From assembly GCA_008668455.1 (NCBI GenBank), contig RQCD01000195.1, positions 1-19,694 on the forward strand: a DNA stretch of 19,694 nt, in the 5' to 3' direction. The notes beneath the pieces are model-generated. The model was not told the DNA's origin. It did not search any database and saw only the letters and a program-made list of their open reading frames with translations. Origin of the DNA: Clostridia bacterium. Lineage in GTDB: Bacteria > Bacillota > Clostridia > UBA1381. The first letter of the stretch is position 1. Every line of letters starts with the position of its first letter. The translations under genes and the position numbers were made by a program. Shown in pieces: positions 8,466 through 16,944 of this stretch.

Positions 8466-9151
8466 TTCTGATCCTTTTCTCCTTTTTTCTGCAAAAATAA
8501 TCCATCCTCAAAATCCAGCGAGGCGATAAAGATTTCAGAATAGGAGGAAATGCCGCGCTTTTTCAGCGTTTTTTGAAACCATTCCTCCGTTTTTCCGCTC
8601 CGGGAAAGCTCGGTGCGGTTTAATTCTCCGTCCGAGATCAGCATATAGGGCAGGCACTCTTTTTTTGGCTTCTTCAGCTCCAAATCCTCCACTGTAACGG
8701 TGCGCGCATATGCCTTTGGAATGATGCTAAGCTGTCCGTTCGTTTCCAAAACGGCAACCTCCACATCAGCAATATTCGGATATCCGCTGACCCGGAGCTG
8801 TTCTAACAGATCATTTGTATTAAAGCGCAGCTTTTCTAATTCCTGCTCGTTCACATGCCCGTTATAGATAATGATACTGGGTTCTCCGGTGATCAGACGG
8901 CGCAGGAAACGGCTTTTCAGGCTGACAAAGGACATCAGAACCTCTGCTACAATCAAGGTCAGAACCGGGATAATACCGGATAGCAGCGGAATATCGATCG
9001 ATTGCATCGGTACAGAGGCAAGGTCGGAAATCATAATGGCAACCACTAATTCGGAGGGCTGCATTTCGCCGATCTGCCGTTTTCCCATAATGCGCATAGA
9101 CAGTACCACAATGCTGTATAGAATCAACGTCCGCACCATTAATACAAGCAT
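8462..9151 (-). CDS. DUF421 (YetF-like) membrane protein
   Basis: Membrane protein of the DUF421/YetF family, whose Bacillus members are linked to spore or envelope physiology but have no established reaction. The first 75 residues hold three hydrophobic helices with the family signature (RIMGKRQIGEMQPSELVVAIMISDLAS). The cytoplasmic part contains the second signature GEPSIIIYNGHVNEQELEKLRFNTNDLLEQLR and the conserved VEVAVLETNGQLSII strand. The reading frame runs open to 9184, but the ATG at 9151 is preceded by AGGAGGAGG with 6-7 nt spacing and gives MLVLMVRTLILY, the usual start directly at helix 1, so 229 residues are annotated. It lies 56 nt after the dehydrogenase gene and overlaps the DUF4363 gene by 4 bp, which suggests one operon. 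Confidence 0.9.
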   Translation of the reverse strand: MLVLMVRTLILYSIVVLSMRIMGKRQIGEMQPSELVVAIMISDLASVPMQSIDIPLLSGIIPVLTLIVAEVLMSFVSLKSRFLRRLITGEPSIIIYNGHVNEQELEKLRFNTNDLLEQLRVSGYPNIADVEVAVLETNGQLSIIPKAYARTVTVEDLELKKPKKECLPYMLISDGELNRTELSRSGKTEEWFQKTLKKRGISSYSEIFIASLDFEDGLFLQKKGEKDQK

Positions 9152-9207
9152 GAAAATCCTCCTCCTGTTTTTCTTAGCATTCACAGAAAGAGGATAGTTT
9201 ATACAAT

Positions 9208-10464
9208 TTATATTTTGATCATGTCCTTAAGCCGGAGAAGTGTCAGGCGATGTCGCATATAGGGAGAATATTTCACGCATGCGTCAAATAGTGTTTGATC
9301 CTTGCCGATATCGGAAACCGTCAGCTTGCAGTGCGCCTGTTCCATAGCTGCCCGGCAGGTTTCATAGTCCGGAATGCTTCGGATGATTGCCCGGATTTCA
9401 CTCCAATGTTCTCTTAGCGTATCCTTGTCTACACCGTCAATCACATTGTCCGGAAAATTCAGCTTTTTCACATCCTCTGCCATACTGCCGTAGAATGCGA
9501 AAATATCCTCCCAGTCAACCGATTCGGAATCTGTCTGAATGCTGTCGTGTTCTGCCAGATGACGATAGTATTTCAGCATTTCCAGTGTGCAGACACCGAC
9601 ATCCTCGCCGTGCAGATTCGGAAGCTTTCCCTGCTGCAGCTCCTTACATTCAAGCAGATGGGAAATGATATGCTCGCTGCCGCTTGCCGGACGGGAATTT
9701 CTCGCAAAGCTCATACCGATTCCTGTTTTTAAGAGCGCCTCAAAGATTTTTCCGGCGGTGTATTCATCCCGCACCGTTACGCGGTCGGAAAGCGCCACCA
9801 GTTCATCCACCGCGCTCCGGGTGAGAGCGGCGATTTTTTCGCAGTAATATTCTCCGGTCAGGAGTGCGGAAATCTGCCAGTCCACTAATCCGATATATTT
9901 TGCAATCATGTCGCCGAAACCGGAGGACTTTAAGTTTACCGGTGCGTCAGCAAGAATTTTTGTATCCCCAATAATTACCTCCGGACTCTTTGCCGGATAG
10001 GACGCTTTAAAGCCGTTTGCAACAATCGGCGCGCTGTAGGAGGCAAAACCGTCCATAGAGGGAGCCGTTGCAAAAAGACAGAGCTTTTTCTGCTGTCTTG
10101 CGGCGGCAAGCCGGCAAATGTCATTTAAAGAGCCTGTTCCGACAGATAAGACCGAAATATCTGTACCGGCAATCATACTCTCAATTTCCTGAACATGCTC
10201 CATGTCTGCAAGACGGAAATCATCATAAATCTGATAAGTAACATCCATCCCGTCAAGACTTTTTTGGATGCCGTCAGCGGCTTTTAATGTATTCTGATCT
10301 GCCACAAGCAGAATATGATTGGAAAAATTGTTTTTTTGGAGAATTTCTCCGACGCGAAAAACCGCCCCCGATTCAATCACTACATCCTCTACCGTGGTGC
10401 TGTGCTTGTGTCCGCAGGGACAGTCTTTCTGAAATTCATGAATAATGTTTAAAATATCCGACAT
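9208..10464 (-). CDS. egsA: sn-glycerol-1-phosphate dehydrogenase family (AraM/EgsA)
   Basis: NAD(P)-dependent metal enzyme that reduces dihydroxyacetone phosphate to sn-glycerol-1-phosphate. In Bacillus this feeds heptaprenylglyceryl phosphate synthesis. Visible features are the CPCGHKH N-terminal motif of bacterial AraM proteins, nucleotide-binding GTGSLND (109-115), APSMDGFAS (134-142), and metal ligands inferred as D185 (SGFGDMIAKY), H265 (SGSEHIISH) and H285 (LHGEDVG). The annotated ATG at 10464 has GGGAG 8 nt upstream; an ATG 15 nt earlier would start inside that ribosome site. This gives 418 residues, slightly long but usual for AraM. It is the first gene of a likely operon with DUF421 and DUF4363. 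Whether the product is a lipid precursor here is unknown, since no PcrB-type prenyltransferase gene is in the window. Confidence 0.9.
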   Translation of the reverse strand: MSDILNIIHEFQKDCPCGHKHSTTVEDVVIESGAVFRVGEILQKNNFSNHILLVADQNTLKAADGIQKSLDGMDVTYQIYDDFRLADMEHVQEIESMIAGTDISVLSVGTGSLNDICRLAAARQQKKLCLFATAPSMDGFASYSAPIVANGFKASYPAKSPEVIIGDTKILADAPVNLKSSGFGDMIAKYIGLVDWQISALLTGEYYCEKIAALTRSAVDELVALSDRVTVRDEYTAGKIFEALLKTGIGMSFARNSRPASGSEHIISHLLECKELQQGKLPNLHGEDVGVCTLEMLKYYRHLAEHDSIQTDSESVDWEDIFAFYGSMAEDVKKLNFPDNVIDGVDKDTLREHWSEIRAIIRSIPDYETCRAAMEQAHCKLTVSDIGKDQTLFDACVKYSPYMRHRLTLLRLKDMIKI

Positions 10465-10493
10465 ATAAAAAACTCCCATCCGTTTTTTTTTCT

Positions 10494-10522
10494 ATTGTAG
10501 CATATCTGGCTTGAAAAAGCAA
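10494..10522 (-). promoter_or_regulatory. SigA-type promoter of the egsA operon
   Basis: Reading leftward: -35 TTGCTT (10517-10522), a 17-bp spacer, and -10 TACAAT (10494-10499), with an extended -10 TGC just before it. It places the start point about 25 nt upstream of the egsA Shine-Dalgarno and is the only good promoter in the rpoD-egsA gap. Confidence 0.75.
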
Positions 10523-10607
10523 GATTGCGCAGAGAAATATCAAAAAAAGGTGAAAAGTATGCAATTGATGCAAAAAACAAGTTCAGAATCTCCAAGAATG
10601 CGCAAAA

Positions 10608-10636
10608 AACAAGGACTGCATGATGCAGTCCTTGTT
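10608..10636 (-). terminator. Intrinsic terminator of dnaG-rpoD
   Basis: A perfect 13-bp stem (10608-10620 with 10624-10636, starting AACAAGGACTGCA) has a 3-nt loop. On the minus strand it runs into six U residues. It lies 7 nt after the rpoD stop and separates rpoD from the egsA promoter. Confidence 0.93.
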
Positions 10637-10643
10637 AAGTAAT

Positions 10644-11726
10644 TTAATCCAAATAATCTTTCAATTTCTTGCTTCTGCTCGGATGGCGCAGCTTTCGGAG
10701 AGCTTTTGCCTCGATCTGACGGATTCTCTCTCTTGTTACGTCAAATTCCTTGCCGACTTCCTCTAAGGTTCTCTGTCTGCCGTCGTCCAGCCCAAAACGC
10801 AGCCGCAGCACCTTTTCCTCGCGCGGCGTCAGTGTTTTTAACACGTCTACCAGCTGCTCCTTTAGAAGCACAAAGCTTGCCGCCTCGGACGGTGCTGGAG
10901 CGTCATCGTCCGGAATAAAGTCTCCCAAATGACTGTCCTCCTCCTCACCGATCGGGGTTTCGAGAGAAACGGGCTCTTGTGAAATTTTCGAGATTTCGCG
11001 CACCTTATCTAAAGACATATTAAGCTCTGCCGCCAATTCCTCCGGGGTTGGCTCTCTGCCCAATTCCTGTACCAGCTGACGGGAAACACGGACTAATTTA
11101 TTGATAGTTTCCACCATATGAACCGGGATACGGATGGTTCTTGCCTGGTCGGCAATGGCACGTGTGATCGCCTGGCGAATCCACCAGGTTGCGTAGGTGG
11201 AGAATTTATAGCCCTTGGTGTAGTCAAACTTGTCCACCGCCTTGATAAGACCCAGGTTGCCCTCCTGAATCAAATCCAAAAAGAGCATTCCGCGTCCGAC
11301 ATACCGCTTTGCAATGCTGACTACCAGACGTAGGTTTGCCTCGGCAAGCTTTTTCTTTGCTGCCTCGTCACCCTGTGCCATCCGCATTGCAAGCTCAGTT
11401 TCCTGCGCCGGATCTAACAGATCTACCTTGCCGATTTCCTTTAAATACATTTTTACATGGTCATCAATACTGATTCCCTCCGGAATGGATAAATCCTCTA
11501 ATTCCTCTTTGGAGATTTCAATTTCCTCCAGCTCTTTCTCCATGTCCTCCACCACTTCAATGCCCTCTTTCTCAAAGGCATCTAAAACGAGTTCATACTC
11601 CTTGGGGTTGATTTCAATATCATCAAAGGACGCAAGAATCTCCTTATGTGTGAGAAAGCCTTTCTTTTTTCCTATTTCTAAGAGACTCCGGAGAGCCGCT
11701 TTTTTTGTTTCCATATCTGACATCAT
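10644..11726 (-). CDS. rpoD: Primary RNA polymerase sigma factor RpoD/SigA
   Basis: Housekeeping sigma-70 factor of 360 residues, the short Firmicute form (B. subtilis SigA is 371). A shortened region 1.1 covers about residues 1-75. Region 1.2 begins at [17 protein letters not shown]. Region 2 contains [27 protein letters not shown] and the -10-reading [21 protein letters not shown] (171-191). Region 3 includes [13 protein letters not shown]. Region 4 ends with the helix-turn-helix [29 protein letters not shown] (321-349). The start is ATG at 11726, whose ATGA overlaps the dnaG stop. The ribosome site GGGAGG lies within the last dnaG codons, so translation is coupled. A second ATG follows immediately, and the choice changes only one residue. 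A strong terminator follows. Confidence 0.98.
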   Translation of the reverse strand: MMSDMETKKAALRSLLEIGKKKGFLTHKEILASFDDIEINPKEYELVLDAFEKEGIEVVEDMEKELEEIEISKEELEDLSIPEGISIDDHVKMYLKEIGKVDLLDPAQETELAMRMAQGDEAAKKKLAEANLRLVVSIAKRYVGRGMLFLDLIQEGNLGLIKAVDKFDYTKGYKFSTYATWWIRQAITRAIADQARTIRIPVHMVETINKLVRVSRQLVQELGREPTPEELAAELNMSLDKVREISKISQEPVSLETPIGEEEDSHLGDFIPDDDAPAPSEAASFVLLKEQLVDVLKTLTPREEKVLRLRFGLDDGRQRTLEEVGKEFDVTRERIRQIEAKALRKLRHPSRSKKLKDYLD

Positions 11727-13504
11727 TCATTCCTCCCAAGGTTTGCCATTTGCTGAAAAAGCTCGTTAATTTTGCGCGGATCTGTTTCTTCTTTAATTCT
11801 TTTAAGATACTGATCCTTTTTCATATTTATGATAAGCTCCGAAAGGACGCTTTCATTGTTTTCGTATTCCTCCAGATTGTAAAAGACAGCGGCGGCAGAT
11901 TTCATCTCGTCATCGGAAAAATCGTTCACCAGCATTGCCGGTTCCGGAAGAATATCCGCTTCGCCATACTTTATAATTTTCTCGTACAGTCTGCGGTGTA
12001 TCGGATTGGTAAAATCCTCTGGTGTCAGCGAAGAAAACACCGTTTGCATATATTTTTTTTTCTGAATCATCAGATTCAAAAGCTTTTTTTCTGCCAGCTC
12101 GGACGACGTGGCAATACGGGAAACAGGCTTGTCTGCACCCGGATTCTGAACCGGATGGATCGTCCGGGAGGGAGCAGGTGTTTTCTGCCGCTTTTTTTGC
12201 GCCGCCTTTTTTTTGTATTCGCTGTAGATTGCCTCCTTGCTGATTTCTGTTTCTGCGGAAACCTGTTTCACATAGGCATCCACCTCCACAGCGTCTCCAA
12301 GGCTACACAGAACCTCTGCCGCCTCCTGAACAAATCCGATTTTCCCTTCCGGCGCATCTAAATTAAAATGTGTACGCGCCAGGGAAATACGGTATTCAGT
12401 GGAAGGTACAGACTGCGCTACAGCATGCCGGAATGCCTCTGCGCCATTTGCCTTTATGTATTCGTCCGGGTCTTTTGCGCCGCGCAGACGAATTACACGC
12501 GCTTTCCCGTTGACGCTGTTAATAATCTCAATTGCGCGGATGGTTGCTTTTTGTCCTGCCTCGTCACTGTCATAGCATAAAAGGATCTCATTGCAGTATT
12601 TCATCAGAAGCTTTGCCTGATCCTCGGTCAGTGCAGTTCCAAGCGTTGCAACCACATTATGCACCCCTGCCTGATATACTGAGATCACGTCCATATAGCC
12701 TTCCGCTAATATGATCTGCGGAGCTTGTACTTTTTTTGCAAGGTTTAAGGAAAAGAGATTTCGTCCCTTGTGAAAGACCGGTGTTTCTGCGGAGTTTAGG
12801 TATTTTGGGATTTTAAATCCGTTTTGGTCTTTTGCATCCCCCATAATTCTGCCGCCAAAACCGATTACGTTTCCGCGGAGGTCGATAATCGGAAAGATGA
12901 CCCGGTTGCGAAACCGATCATACACGTGTTCCTCACGCTTTGTGATAAGACCTGCCTCCAAAAGCTCTTCCTCGGAATAACCAAGCGATTTCATGTGGTC
13001 AAAAAGAGCCGTGTACCCATCCGGCGCAAAGCCGAGTCCGTAGGAACGGATCGTTTTCGGAGAAAGCCTGCGCTCCTGAAAGTAGGAAAGCCCCGGTGCA
13101 CCCTCCGGCGTTTCGGTCAACATGTGGTGGAAAAATCTTGCTGCCGCCTGATTCATCTGATAAATCTGTTGTTTTTTTTCATGCAGCTCATAGTCCGTGC
13201 GGTTATCCTCCTCCGGAAGTACAATGCCGGCGCGATCGGCTAATAGCTTTAATGCCTCCACAAAGTCCAGCCCCTCCGTCCGTTGTACAAACTGTACTAA
13301 ATTTCCGCTTGCACCGCAGCCAAAGCAATGATACAATTGTTTTTCCCGGCTGACGTGAAAGGAGGGAGATTTTTCTTTGTGAAACGGGCAGAGACCGCTA
13401 TAGTCTTTACCTGTTTTTTTGAGCGCGACATACTGGGAAACATAGTCCACAATATCGTTTTCTGCAAATACTTCGTTGATAACTGATTCGGAATACCGTG
13501 CCAA
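11723..13504 (-). CDS. dnaG: DNA primase DnaG
   Basis: Synthesises RNA primers at the replication fork. It has 593 residues, normal length. The N-terminal zinc-binding domain has C39, H42, C60 and C63 ([10 protein letters not shown] and [11 protein letters not shown]). The RNA polymerase core includes [23 protein letters not shown]. The Toprim fold has E268 in AEGYMDV and D312/D314 in YDSDEAG, the metal-binding acidic residues. The C-terminal 140 residues are the less conserved DnaB-binding helical domain. The start is TTG at 13504, giving [23 protein letters not shown], which fits the family. No in-frame ATG lies upstream, and AGGAAAGGA is 9 nt away. It forms a two-gene operon with rpoD. Confidence 0.98.
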   Translation of the reverse strand: MARYSESVINEVFAENDIVDYVSQYVALKKTGKDYSGLCPFHKEKSPSFHVSREKQLYHCFGCGASGNLVQFVQRTEGLDFVEALKLLADRAGIVLPEEDNRTDYELHEKKQQIYQMNQAAARFFHHMLTETPEGAPGLSYFQERRLSPKTIRSYGLGFAPDGYTALFDHMKSLGYSEEELLEAGLITKREEHVYDRFRNRVIFPIIDLRGNVIGFGGRIMGDAKDQNGFKIPKYLNSAETPVFHKGRNLFSLNLAKKVQAPQIILAEGYMDVISVYQAGVHNVVATLGTALTEDQAKLLMKYCNEILLCYDSDEAGQKATIRAIEIINSVNGKARVIRLRGAKDPDEYIKANGAEAFRHAVAQSVPSTEYRISLARTHFNLDAPEGKIGFVQEAAEVLCSLGDAVEVDAYVKQVSAETEISKEAIYSEYKKKAAQKKRQKTPAPSRTIHPVQNPGADKPVSRIATSSELAEKKLLNLMIQKKKYMQTVFSSLTPEDFTNPIHRRLYEKIIKYGEADILPEPAMLVNDFSDDEMKSAAAVFYNLEEYENNESVLSELIINMKKDQYLKRIKEETDPRKINELFQQMANLGRNE

Positions 13505-13534
13505 ACCCTTTCGTCCTTTCCTAAAATAAATCTC

Positions 13535-13561
13535 ACTATATTACTTATTTCGACACGTAAA
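13535..13561 (-). promoter_or_regulatory. Possible dnaG-rpoD promoter
   Basis: Reading leftward, TTTACG (13556-13561) and TATAGT (13535-13540) are separated by only 15 bp. This is the best pair I can find in the 128-bp gap upstream of dnaG, but the spacing is poor and a TAATAT one step upstream is an alternative -10. A Spo0A-box sequence lies in the spacer. Treat as tentative. Confidence 0.35.
13549..13555 (-). promoter_or_regulatory. Candidate Spo0A box upstream of dnaG
   Basis: The heptamer TGTCGAA on the minus strand matches the 0A-box consensus TGNCGAA known from Bacillus and Clostridium. It lies between the two candidate promoter elements, where binding would be expected to repress dnaG-rpoD. 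A 7-bp match alone is weak evidence. Confidence 0.35.
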
Positions 13562-13632
13562 GGAAAAATCCTTTTTTCTTTCAAAATTTTTTTCATTCTG
13601 TCCTAATGTAACCCAAAATGCGGTAAATATAC

Positions 13633-14205
13633 TTATTTATCCAAAAGATATGCGCAAATCGCATTTGCAAGGCTCTTACACTGGGTAATAGCAAAGGAAT
13701 CCTCCGAAGCCGGCGCTTGTGCGGATACCCCAAAATGTCCCATGCCGAGTGTGCTTCCGTTACCGACAATATCCATGCCCAATACCATAGCACAGGATTG
13801 GATGTGATCGATAGTGCGTTCCTGACCGCCGTATTTTGAGCCGCCGACCGAGACTGCCGCCATTGGCTTTCCAAGCCAGCGCTTTTCAGCGCGGACAGCC
13901 TTTGTTTTATCAAAGAATACTTTCAGCTGTCCGGTCATTGAACCAAAGTAAACCGGTGATCCGATCAGCACAAAATCTGCCCAGTCTATCGCTTTGTAAG
14001 CTTCCTCCAGCTTTGTGCCGCGGTAGCAGTTCATAGTACAGGGATTTGAGCAGGAAATACAAAACGGATATTTTGCGTCTGCAATCGCTTCCGGGACAGA
14101 AATAAATTTTATTTCCGCATTCTCTATATTTTTCAGAATCTCATGAAGTAAAAAGGCAGTGCTGCCGTCTGTGTGAACACTTCCGTTTAATGCTGTAATT
14201 TTCAT
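13633..14205 (-). CDS. Flavodoxin-family NAD(P)H-dependent FMN reductase
   Basis: A 190-residue flavodoxin-fold protein expected to bind FMN. The N-terminal MKITALNGSVHTDGSTAFLL supplies the phosphate-binding loop, IDWADFVLIGSPVYFGSMTGQLKVFFDK is the second FMN-binding block, and AAVSVGGSKYGGQERT is the third. A cysteine cluster, C49-X2-C52-X3-C56-X3-C60 (FCISCSNPCTMNC), follows the first strand-helix unit, as in iron-sulfur flavoproteins, but the spacing is not the classic C-X2-C-X2-C one. It could bind a metal or cluster, or be redox-active thiols. The frame extends to 14256, but the ATG at 14205 has AAAGGGG 9 nt upstream and matches the family start. The gene has its own promoter, so it is probably a single-gene unit. 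Substrate unknown. Confidence 0.85.
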   Translation of the reverse strand: MKITALNGSVHTDGSTAFLLHEILKNIENAEIKFISVPEAIADAKYPFCISCSNPCTMNCYRGTKLEEAYKAIDWADFVLIGSPVYFGSMTGQLKVFFDKTKAVRAEKRWLGKPMAAVSVGGSKYGGQERTIDHIQSCAMVLGMDIVGNGSTLGMGHFGVSAQAPASEDSFAITQCKSLANAICAYLLDK

Positions 14206-14244
14206 AAATAAAAGCCCCTTTCCAAACATAAATAACCATATTAT

Positions 14245-14273
14245 ATTATACCGCAAATCAAAATCCTTGTCTA
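14245..14273 (-). promoter_or_regulatory. SigA-type promoter of the flavodoxin-family gene
   Basis: Reading leftward: -35 TAGACA (14268-14273), a 17-bp spacer, and -10 TATAAT (14245-14250). It lies just downstream of the yunB stop and about 40 nt upstream of the flavodoxin-family start codon. Confidence 0.85.
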
Positions 14274-14292
14274 TGGGAAAAATGACGAATTT

Positions 14293-14967
14293 TCAGTTTT
14301 TCAGCGTGGAATCGAGAATGGGGAGGGAGGAGTTTTGTGCATAGTAGCTGGGTACTTCTCCCACAATGACAGTCTCTGCTGCCGGAATGCTGACGGAAAC
14401 GGTTTCGGAGCGTGTAATCCCGGCGGAAATGACCGCAACGGTAACTTCTGCATCCAGATAAATGCTGTGCTTTACCTGATTGATTCCGGCAGAGGTGAAT
14501 TCCTGCCGAAAATCCGCCCGGACGATCCCGGAGGGGACAATGCGAACCGGAATTTTCGGTCCGATGCCGGAGAGTGTTTCATTTTTTAAAAGATTACCGA
14601 GCGGAATCCAAAGCATTCCGTTTGTGTTTTCCGAAAGCTTCTGACTCATTCGCTGTATCAGTCTTGCGCGTATCTGATTTAAGGCGGCAGGGTTTGATTC
14701 TACTGCGCTGATCTCTCCGGTGTTTTTTGTGAGAATCTGTAGCACGTTCTGAAAACAATCCGATTCCTCTAAAAGGCTTTCATTCAAAAGCTGTGTGGCG
14801 GTGTTGGTCGCATACATTTTCAGATAGGCAAGATAATTCGGATAAAGCCGCGCAAAAAATATGCCAAGCAGAAGCGCTGACAAAAGCAGTCCCAGAGTAA
14901 AGTGAAGAAATAGAGAAGCTCTGTGCGGATTGCGAAAAATCGACGGTTTCCCTAATCCCAGACGCAT
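14293..14967 (-). CDS. yunB: Sporulation protein YunB
   Basis: A 224-residue protein with one N-terminal membrane segment (residues about 17-40, ASLFLHFTLGLLLSALLLGIFF) and an exported domain. The blocks IPLGNLLKNETLSGIGPKIPVRIVPSGIV, the nearby EFTSAGINQVKHSIYLDAEV, and PAAETVIVGEVPSYY are diagnostic of YunB. In B. subtilis YunB is made in the mother cell under SigE and is needed for efficient sporulation; its molecular role is unknown. The frame runs open to 15078, but the ATG at 14967 has GGGAGG 7 nt upstream and begins just before the membrane helix, whereas the extra 37 residues are encoded by repeat DNA. I could not find a convincing SigE promoter. Its presence indicates that the organism, or its recent ancestor, forms endospores. 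Confidence 0.93.
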   Translation of the reverse strand: MRLGLGKPSIFRNPHRASLFLHFTLGLLLSALLLGIFFARLYPNYLAYLKMYATNTATQLLNESLLEESDCFQNVLQILTKNTGEISAVESNPAALNQIRARLIQRMSQKLSENTNGMLWIPLGNLLKNETLSGIGPKIPVRIVPSGIVRADFRQEFTSAGINQVKHSIYLDAEVTVAVISAGITRSETVSVSIPAAETVIVGEVPSYYAQNSSLPILDSTLKN

Positions 14968-15032
14968 AATGTTCCCTCCCTGCATCAATATTTTGTGTCT
15001 ATTTATCATATGCAGAAAAGAAAAAAAGGTTA

Positions 15033-15192
15033 AAAAAGGCTCCCTTGAGCAAAGGGTAGCGAAGCGGCAGCGCGGCAATGAATGACCGTCCGGGGGACGG
15101 TCAGAACCGCGATGTGACCGAGCCGCAGCGAGAAACTGTCAGCGTTGCTGACTGAGGGATTGGTCACCCCAATCACAAAAGGGACTATCAAA
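15033..15192. repeat. GC-rich palindromic dispersed repeat (MITE-like)
   Basis: The element is about 160 bp and distinctly richer in G+C than its flanks. It is built of nested inverted repeats: an outer CCCTT/AAGGG hairpin at the left end, GCGGC/GCCGC (15064-15068 with 15122-15126), CGCGG/CCGCG (15071-15075 with 15107-15111), a 9-bp central stem TGACCGTCC/GGACGGTCA (15083-15091 with 15095-15103), GTCAGC/GCTGAC, and GATTGG/CCAATC. The ends read AAGGCTCCCTT and, on the other strand, ATAGTCCCTTTT, a weak terminal inverted repeat. The phrases CTGTCAGC..GCTGACTGAGGGATTG and CAATCACAAAAGGGAC are ones I recall as abundant in intergenic DNA of gut clostridia such as Faecalibacterium. Copy number in this genome cannot be seen from one window. 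Confidence 0.7.
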
Positions 15193-15210
15193 TAGAATGC
15201 AGAACGCAAA

Positions 15211-15254
15211 AAGTGTACCGTCTGGAGTACTTTCGTACTCCAGACGGTACACTT
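15211..15254 (-). terminator. Intrinsic terminator of pckA (20-bp perfect stem)
   Basis: A perfect 20-bp stem (15211-15230 with 15235-15254) with a 4-nt loop TTTC runs into five U residues on the minus strand. It lies 27 nt after the pckA stop. Confidence 0.95.
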
Positions 15255-15281
15255 ATTTGTATCGTTCAAGGACGAAAATTC

Positions 15282-16886
15282 TTATTTCTGCGGACCTGCA
15301 CTCACGAGCGCTTTGCCTGCTGCATTGCCCTCATATTTTGCAAAGTTCTTAATGAATCTGTCTGCCAGATCCTGTGCTTTCTTTTCCCATTCGGAAACAT
15401 CCGGGTAGGGGTCGCGCGGATCTAAGATATTTTTGTCCACGCCCGGCAGCTCTGTCGGCACTTCACAGTTAAAGTACGGAATGGTTTTTGTCGGAGCGCT
15501 TTTAATGTCACCGTTTAAGATTGCGTCAATGATACCACGGGTGTCGCGGATGGAAATTCTCTTGCCGGTTCCGTTCCAGCCTGTATTTACAAGGTATGCC
15601 TTTGCGCCGCTCTTTTGCATTTTCTTCACAAGCTCCTCTGCGTATTTGGTCGGGTGCAGCTCTAAGAATGCCTGACCAAAGCATGCGGAGAAGGTCGGAG
15701 TCGGCTCTGTGATACCGCGTTCTGTTCCTGCCAGCTTTGCAGTAAAGCCGGAGAGGAAGTAGTACTGCGTCTGTTCCGGAGTCAGAATTGATACCGGCGG
15801 AAGAACACCAAATGCGTCTGCGGATAAGAAGATTACATTCTTTGCGTCCGGCGCTGCAGAAACAGGACGGACGATATTGGTAATATGGTCGATCGGATAG
15901 GAAACACGGGTGTTTTCTGTCACGCTCTTATCGTCAAAGTCGATTTTGCCGTTTTCGTCTAAGGTAACGTTCTCCAAGAGTGCATTTCTCTTGATTGCGT
16001 TGTAGATATCCGGCTCGGAATCCTTATCAAGGTTGATCACCTTTGCATAGCAGCCGCCCTCAAAGTTGAATACGCCGTTATCATCCCATCCGTGCTCATC
16101 GTCACCGATTAGGAGACGCTTCGGATCGGTGGAAAGGGTAGTTTTGCCTGTTCCGGAAAGACCGAAGAAGATAGCAGTATTTTTGCCGTCCATATCGGTG
16201 TTTGCAGAGCAGTGCATGGAAGCAATTCCGCGGAGCGGCAGGTAGTAGTTCATCATGGAGAACATACCCTTCTTCATTTCGCCGCCGTACCATGTGTTTA
16301 CAATTACCTGCTCACGGCTTGTGATGTTGAACATAACAGCCGTTTCAGAATTCAGGCCTAATTCCTTATAGTTTTCAACCTTTGCTTTGGATGCGTTGTA
16401 GACAACGAAATCCGGCTCGAAGCTTTCTAATTCTTCCGCAGTCGGCTGAATAAACATGTTTGTTACAAAGTGAGCCTGCCAGGCAACCTCAACGATGAAA
16501 CGGATCGCCATTCTGGTATCCTTGTTTGTTCCGCAGAATGCGTCCACAACAAACAGTCTTTTGTTGGAAAGCTCGCGGATGGCAATGTCCTTTACAGATT
16601 CCCATGCCTTTTGGCTTGCCGGGTGGTTGTCGTTTTTATATTCATCCGAGGTCCACCAAACAGTATCCTTTGAATTTTCATCCTCTACAATAAACTTGTC
16701 TTTCGGTGAACGACCGGTATATACACCAGTCATAACGTTCACAGCGCCAAGCTCGCTGACCTGACCCTTTTCAAAGCCCTCAAGCCCTGGTTTTGTTTCT
16801 TCCTCGAATAGTACTTCATAGGAAGGGTTGTGTACGATTTCAGTTGTGCCGGTGATTCCATACTTTGTTAAATCAATTTTTGACAT
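15282..16886 (-). CDS. pckA: Phosphoenolpyruvate carboxykinase (ATP)
   Basis: Interconverts oxaloacetate + ATP and PEP + CO2 + ADP in the cytosol. It is the gluconeogenic entry point, and in many anaerobes runs in the carboxylating direction to save energy. It has 534 residues, the usual size of the ATP-dependent class. Visible are [10 protein letters not shown] with substrate arginine R59, the [11 protein letters not shown] metal-site block (197-207), the P-loop GLSGTGKT (242-249), the kinase-2-type [10 protein letters not shown] (260-269) with metal-binding acids, and the adenine-binding region [10 protein letters not shown]. The ATG start has AGAGG 8 nt upstream. It is a single-gene unit with a clear promoter and a very strong terminator. 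An inverted repeat sits just after the start point of transcription. Confidence 0.98.
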   Translation of the reverse strand: MSKIDLTKYGITGTTEIVHNPSYEVLFEEETKPGLEGFEKGQVSELGAVNVMTGVYTGRSPKDKFIVEDENSKDTVWWTSDEYKNDNHPASQKAWESVKDIAIRELSNKRLFVVDAFCGTNKDTRMAIRFIVEVAWQAHFVTNMFIQPTAEELESFEPDFVVYNASKAKVENYKELGLNSETAVMFNITSREQVIVNTWYGGEMKKGMFSMMNYYLPLRGIASMHCSANTDMDGKNTAIFFGLSGTGKTTLSTDPKRLLIGDDEHGWDDNGVFNFEGGCYAKVINLDKDSEPDIYNAIKRNALLENVTLDENGKIDFDDKSVTENTRVSYPIDHITNIVRPVSAAPDAKNVIFLSADAFGVLPPVSILTPEQTQYYFLSGFTAKLAGTERGITEPTPTFSACFGQAFLELHPTKYAEELVKKMQKSGAKAYLVNTGWNGTGKRISIRDTRGIIDAILNGDIKSAPTKTIPYFNCEVPTELPGVDKNILDPRDPYPDVSEWEKKAQDLADRFIKNFAKYEGNAAGKALVSAGPQK

Positions 16887-16917
16887 TCTAAAAACCTCTT
16901 TTCCTGATTCATTACGC

Positions 16918-16933
16918 TTGAATGATGATTCAA
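16918..16933. promoter_or_regulatory. Operator-like inverted repeat in the pckA leader
   Basis: TTGAATGATGATTCAA is a perfect dyad with 6-bp arms and a 4-bp centre. It lies at about +5 to +20 of the predicted pckA transcript, a typical repressor position. It could also be a small 5' mRNA hairpin. I do not recognise the regulator. Confidence 0.45.
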
Positions 16934-16944
16934 TGCCATAATCT

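Larger units (their letters stand above)
14968..15281. other. yunB-pckA intergenic region (314 bp)
   Basis: From right to left it holds the pckA terminator (15211-15254), an 18-bp spacer, a GC-rich palindromic repeat (about 15033-15192), and 65 bp of AT-rich DNA with the yunB ribosome site and presumably its promoter. I see no credible gene: the open frames here run through the repeat. Confidence 0.8.

Noticed and set aside
13297..13596. 99-codon minus-strand ORF overlapping the 5' end of dnaG
   Set aside because: Out-of-frame shadow of the dnaG zinc-finger region; dnaG with its TTG start explains the DNA.
14968..15032. SigE-type promoter for yunB (CATATGAT resembles a SigE -10)
   Set aside because: No matching -35 element at the required spacing, so it was not annotated although SigE control is expected from B. 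subtilis.
14968..15078. 37-residue N-terminal extension of YunB
   Set aside because: Encoded partly by repeat DNA and lacks a ribosome site; ATG at 14967 has GGGAGG at 7 nt and fits the family.
15030..15269. 79-codon minus-strand ORF in the yunB-pckA gap
   Set aside because: It runs through the pckA terminator and the palindromic repeat, has no ribosome site, and its peptide is the kind of spurious translation such repeats produce.
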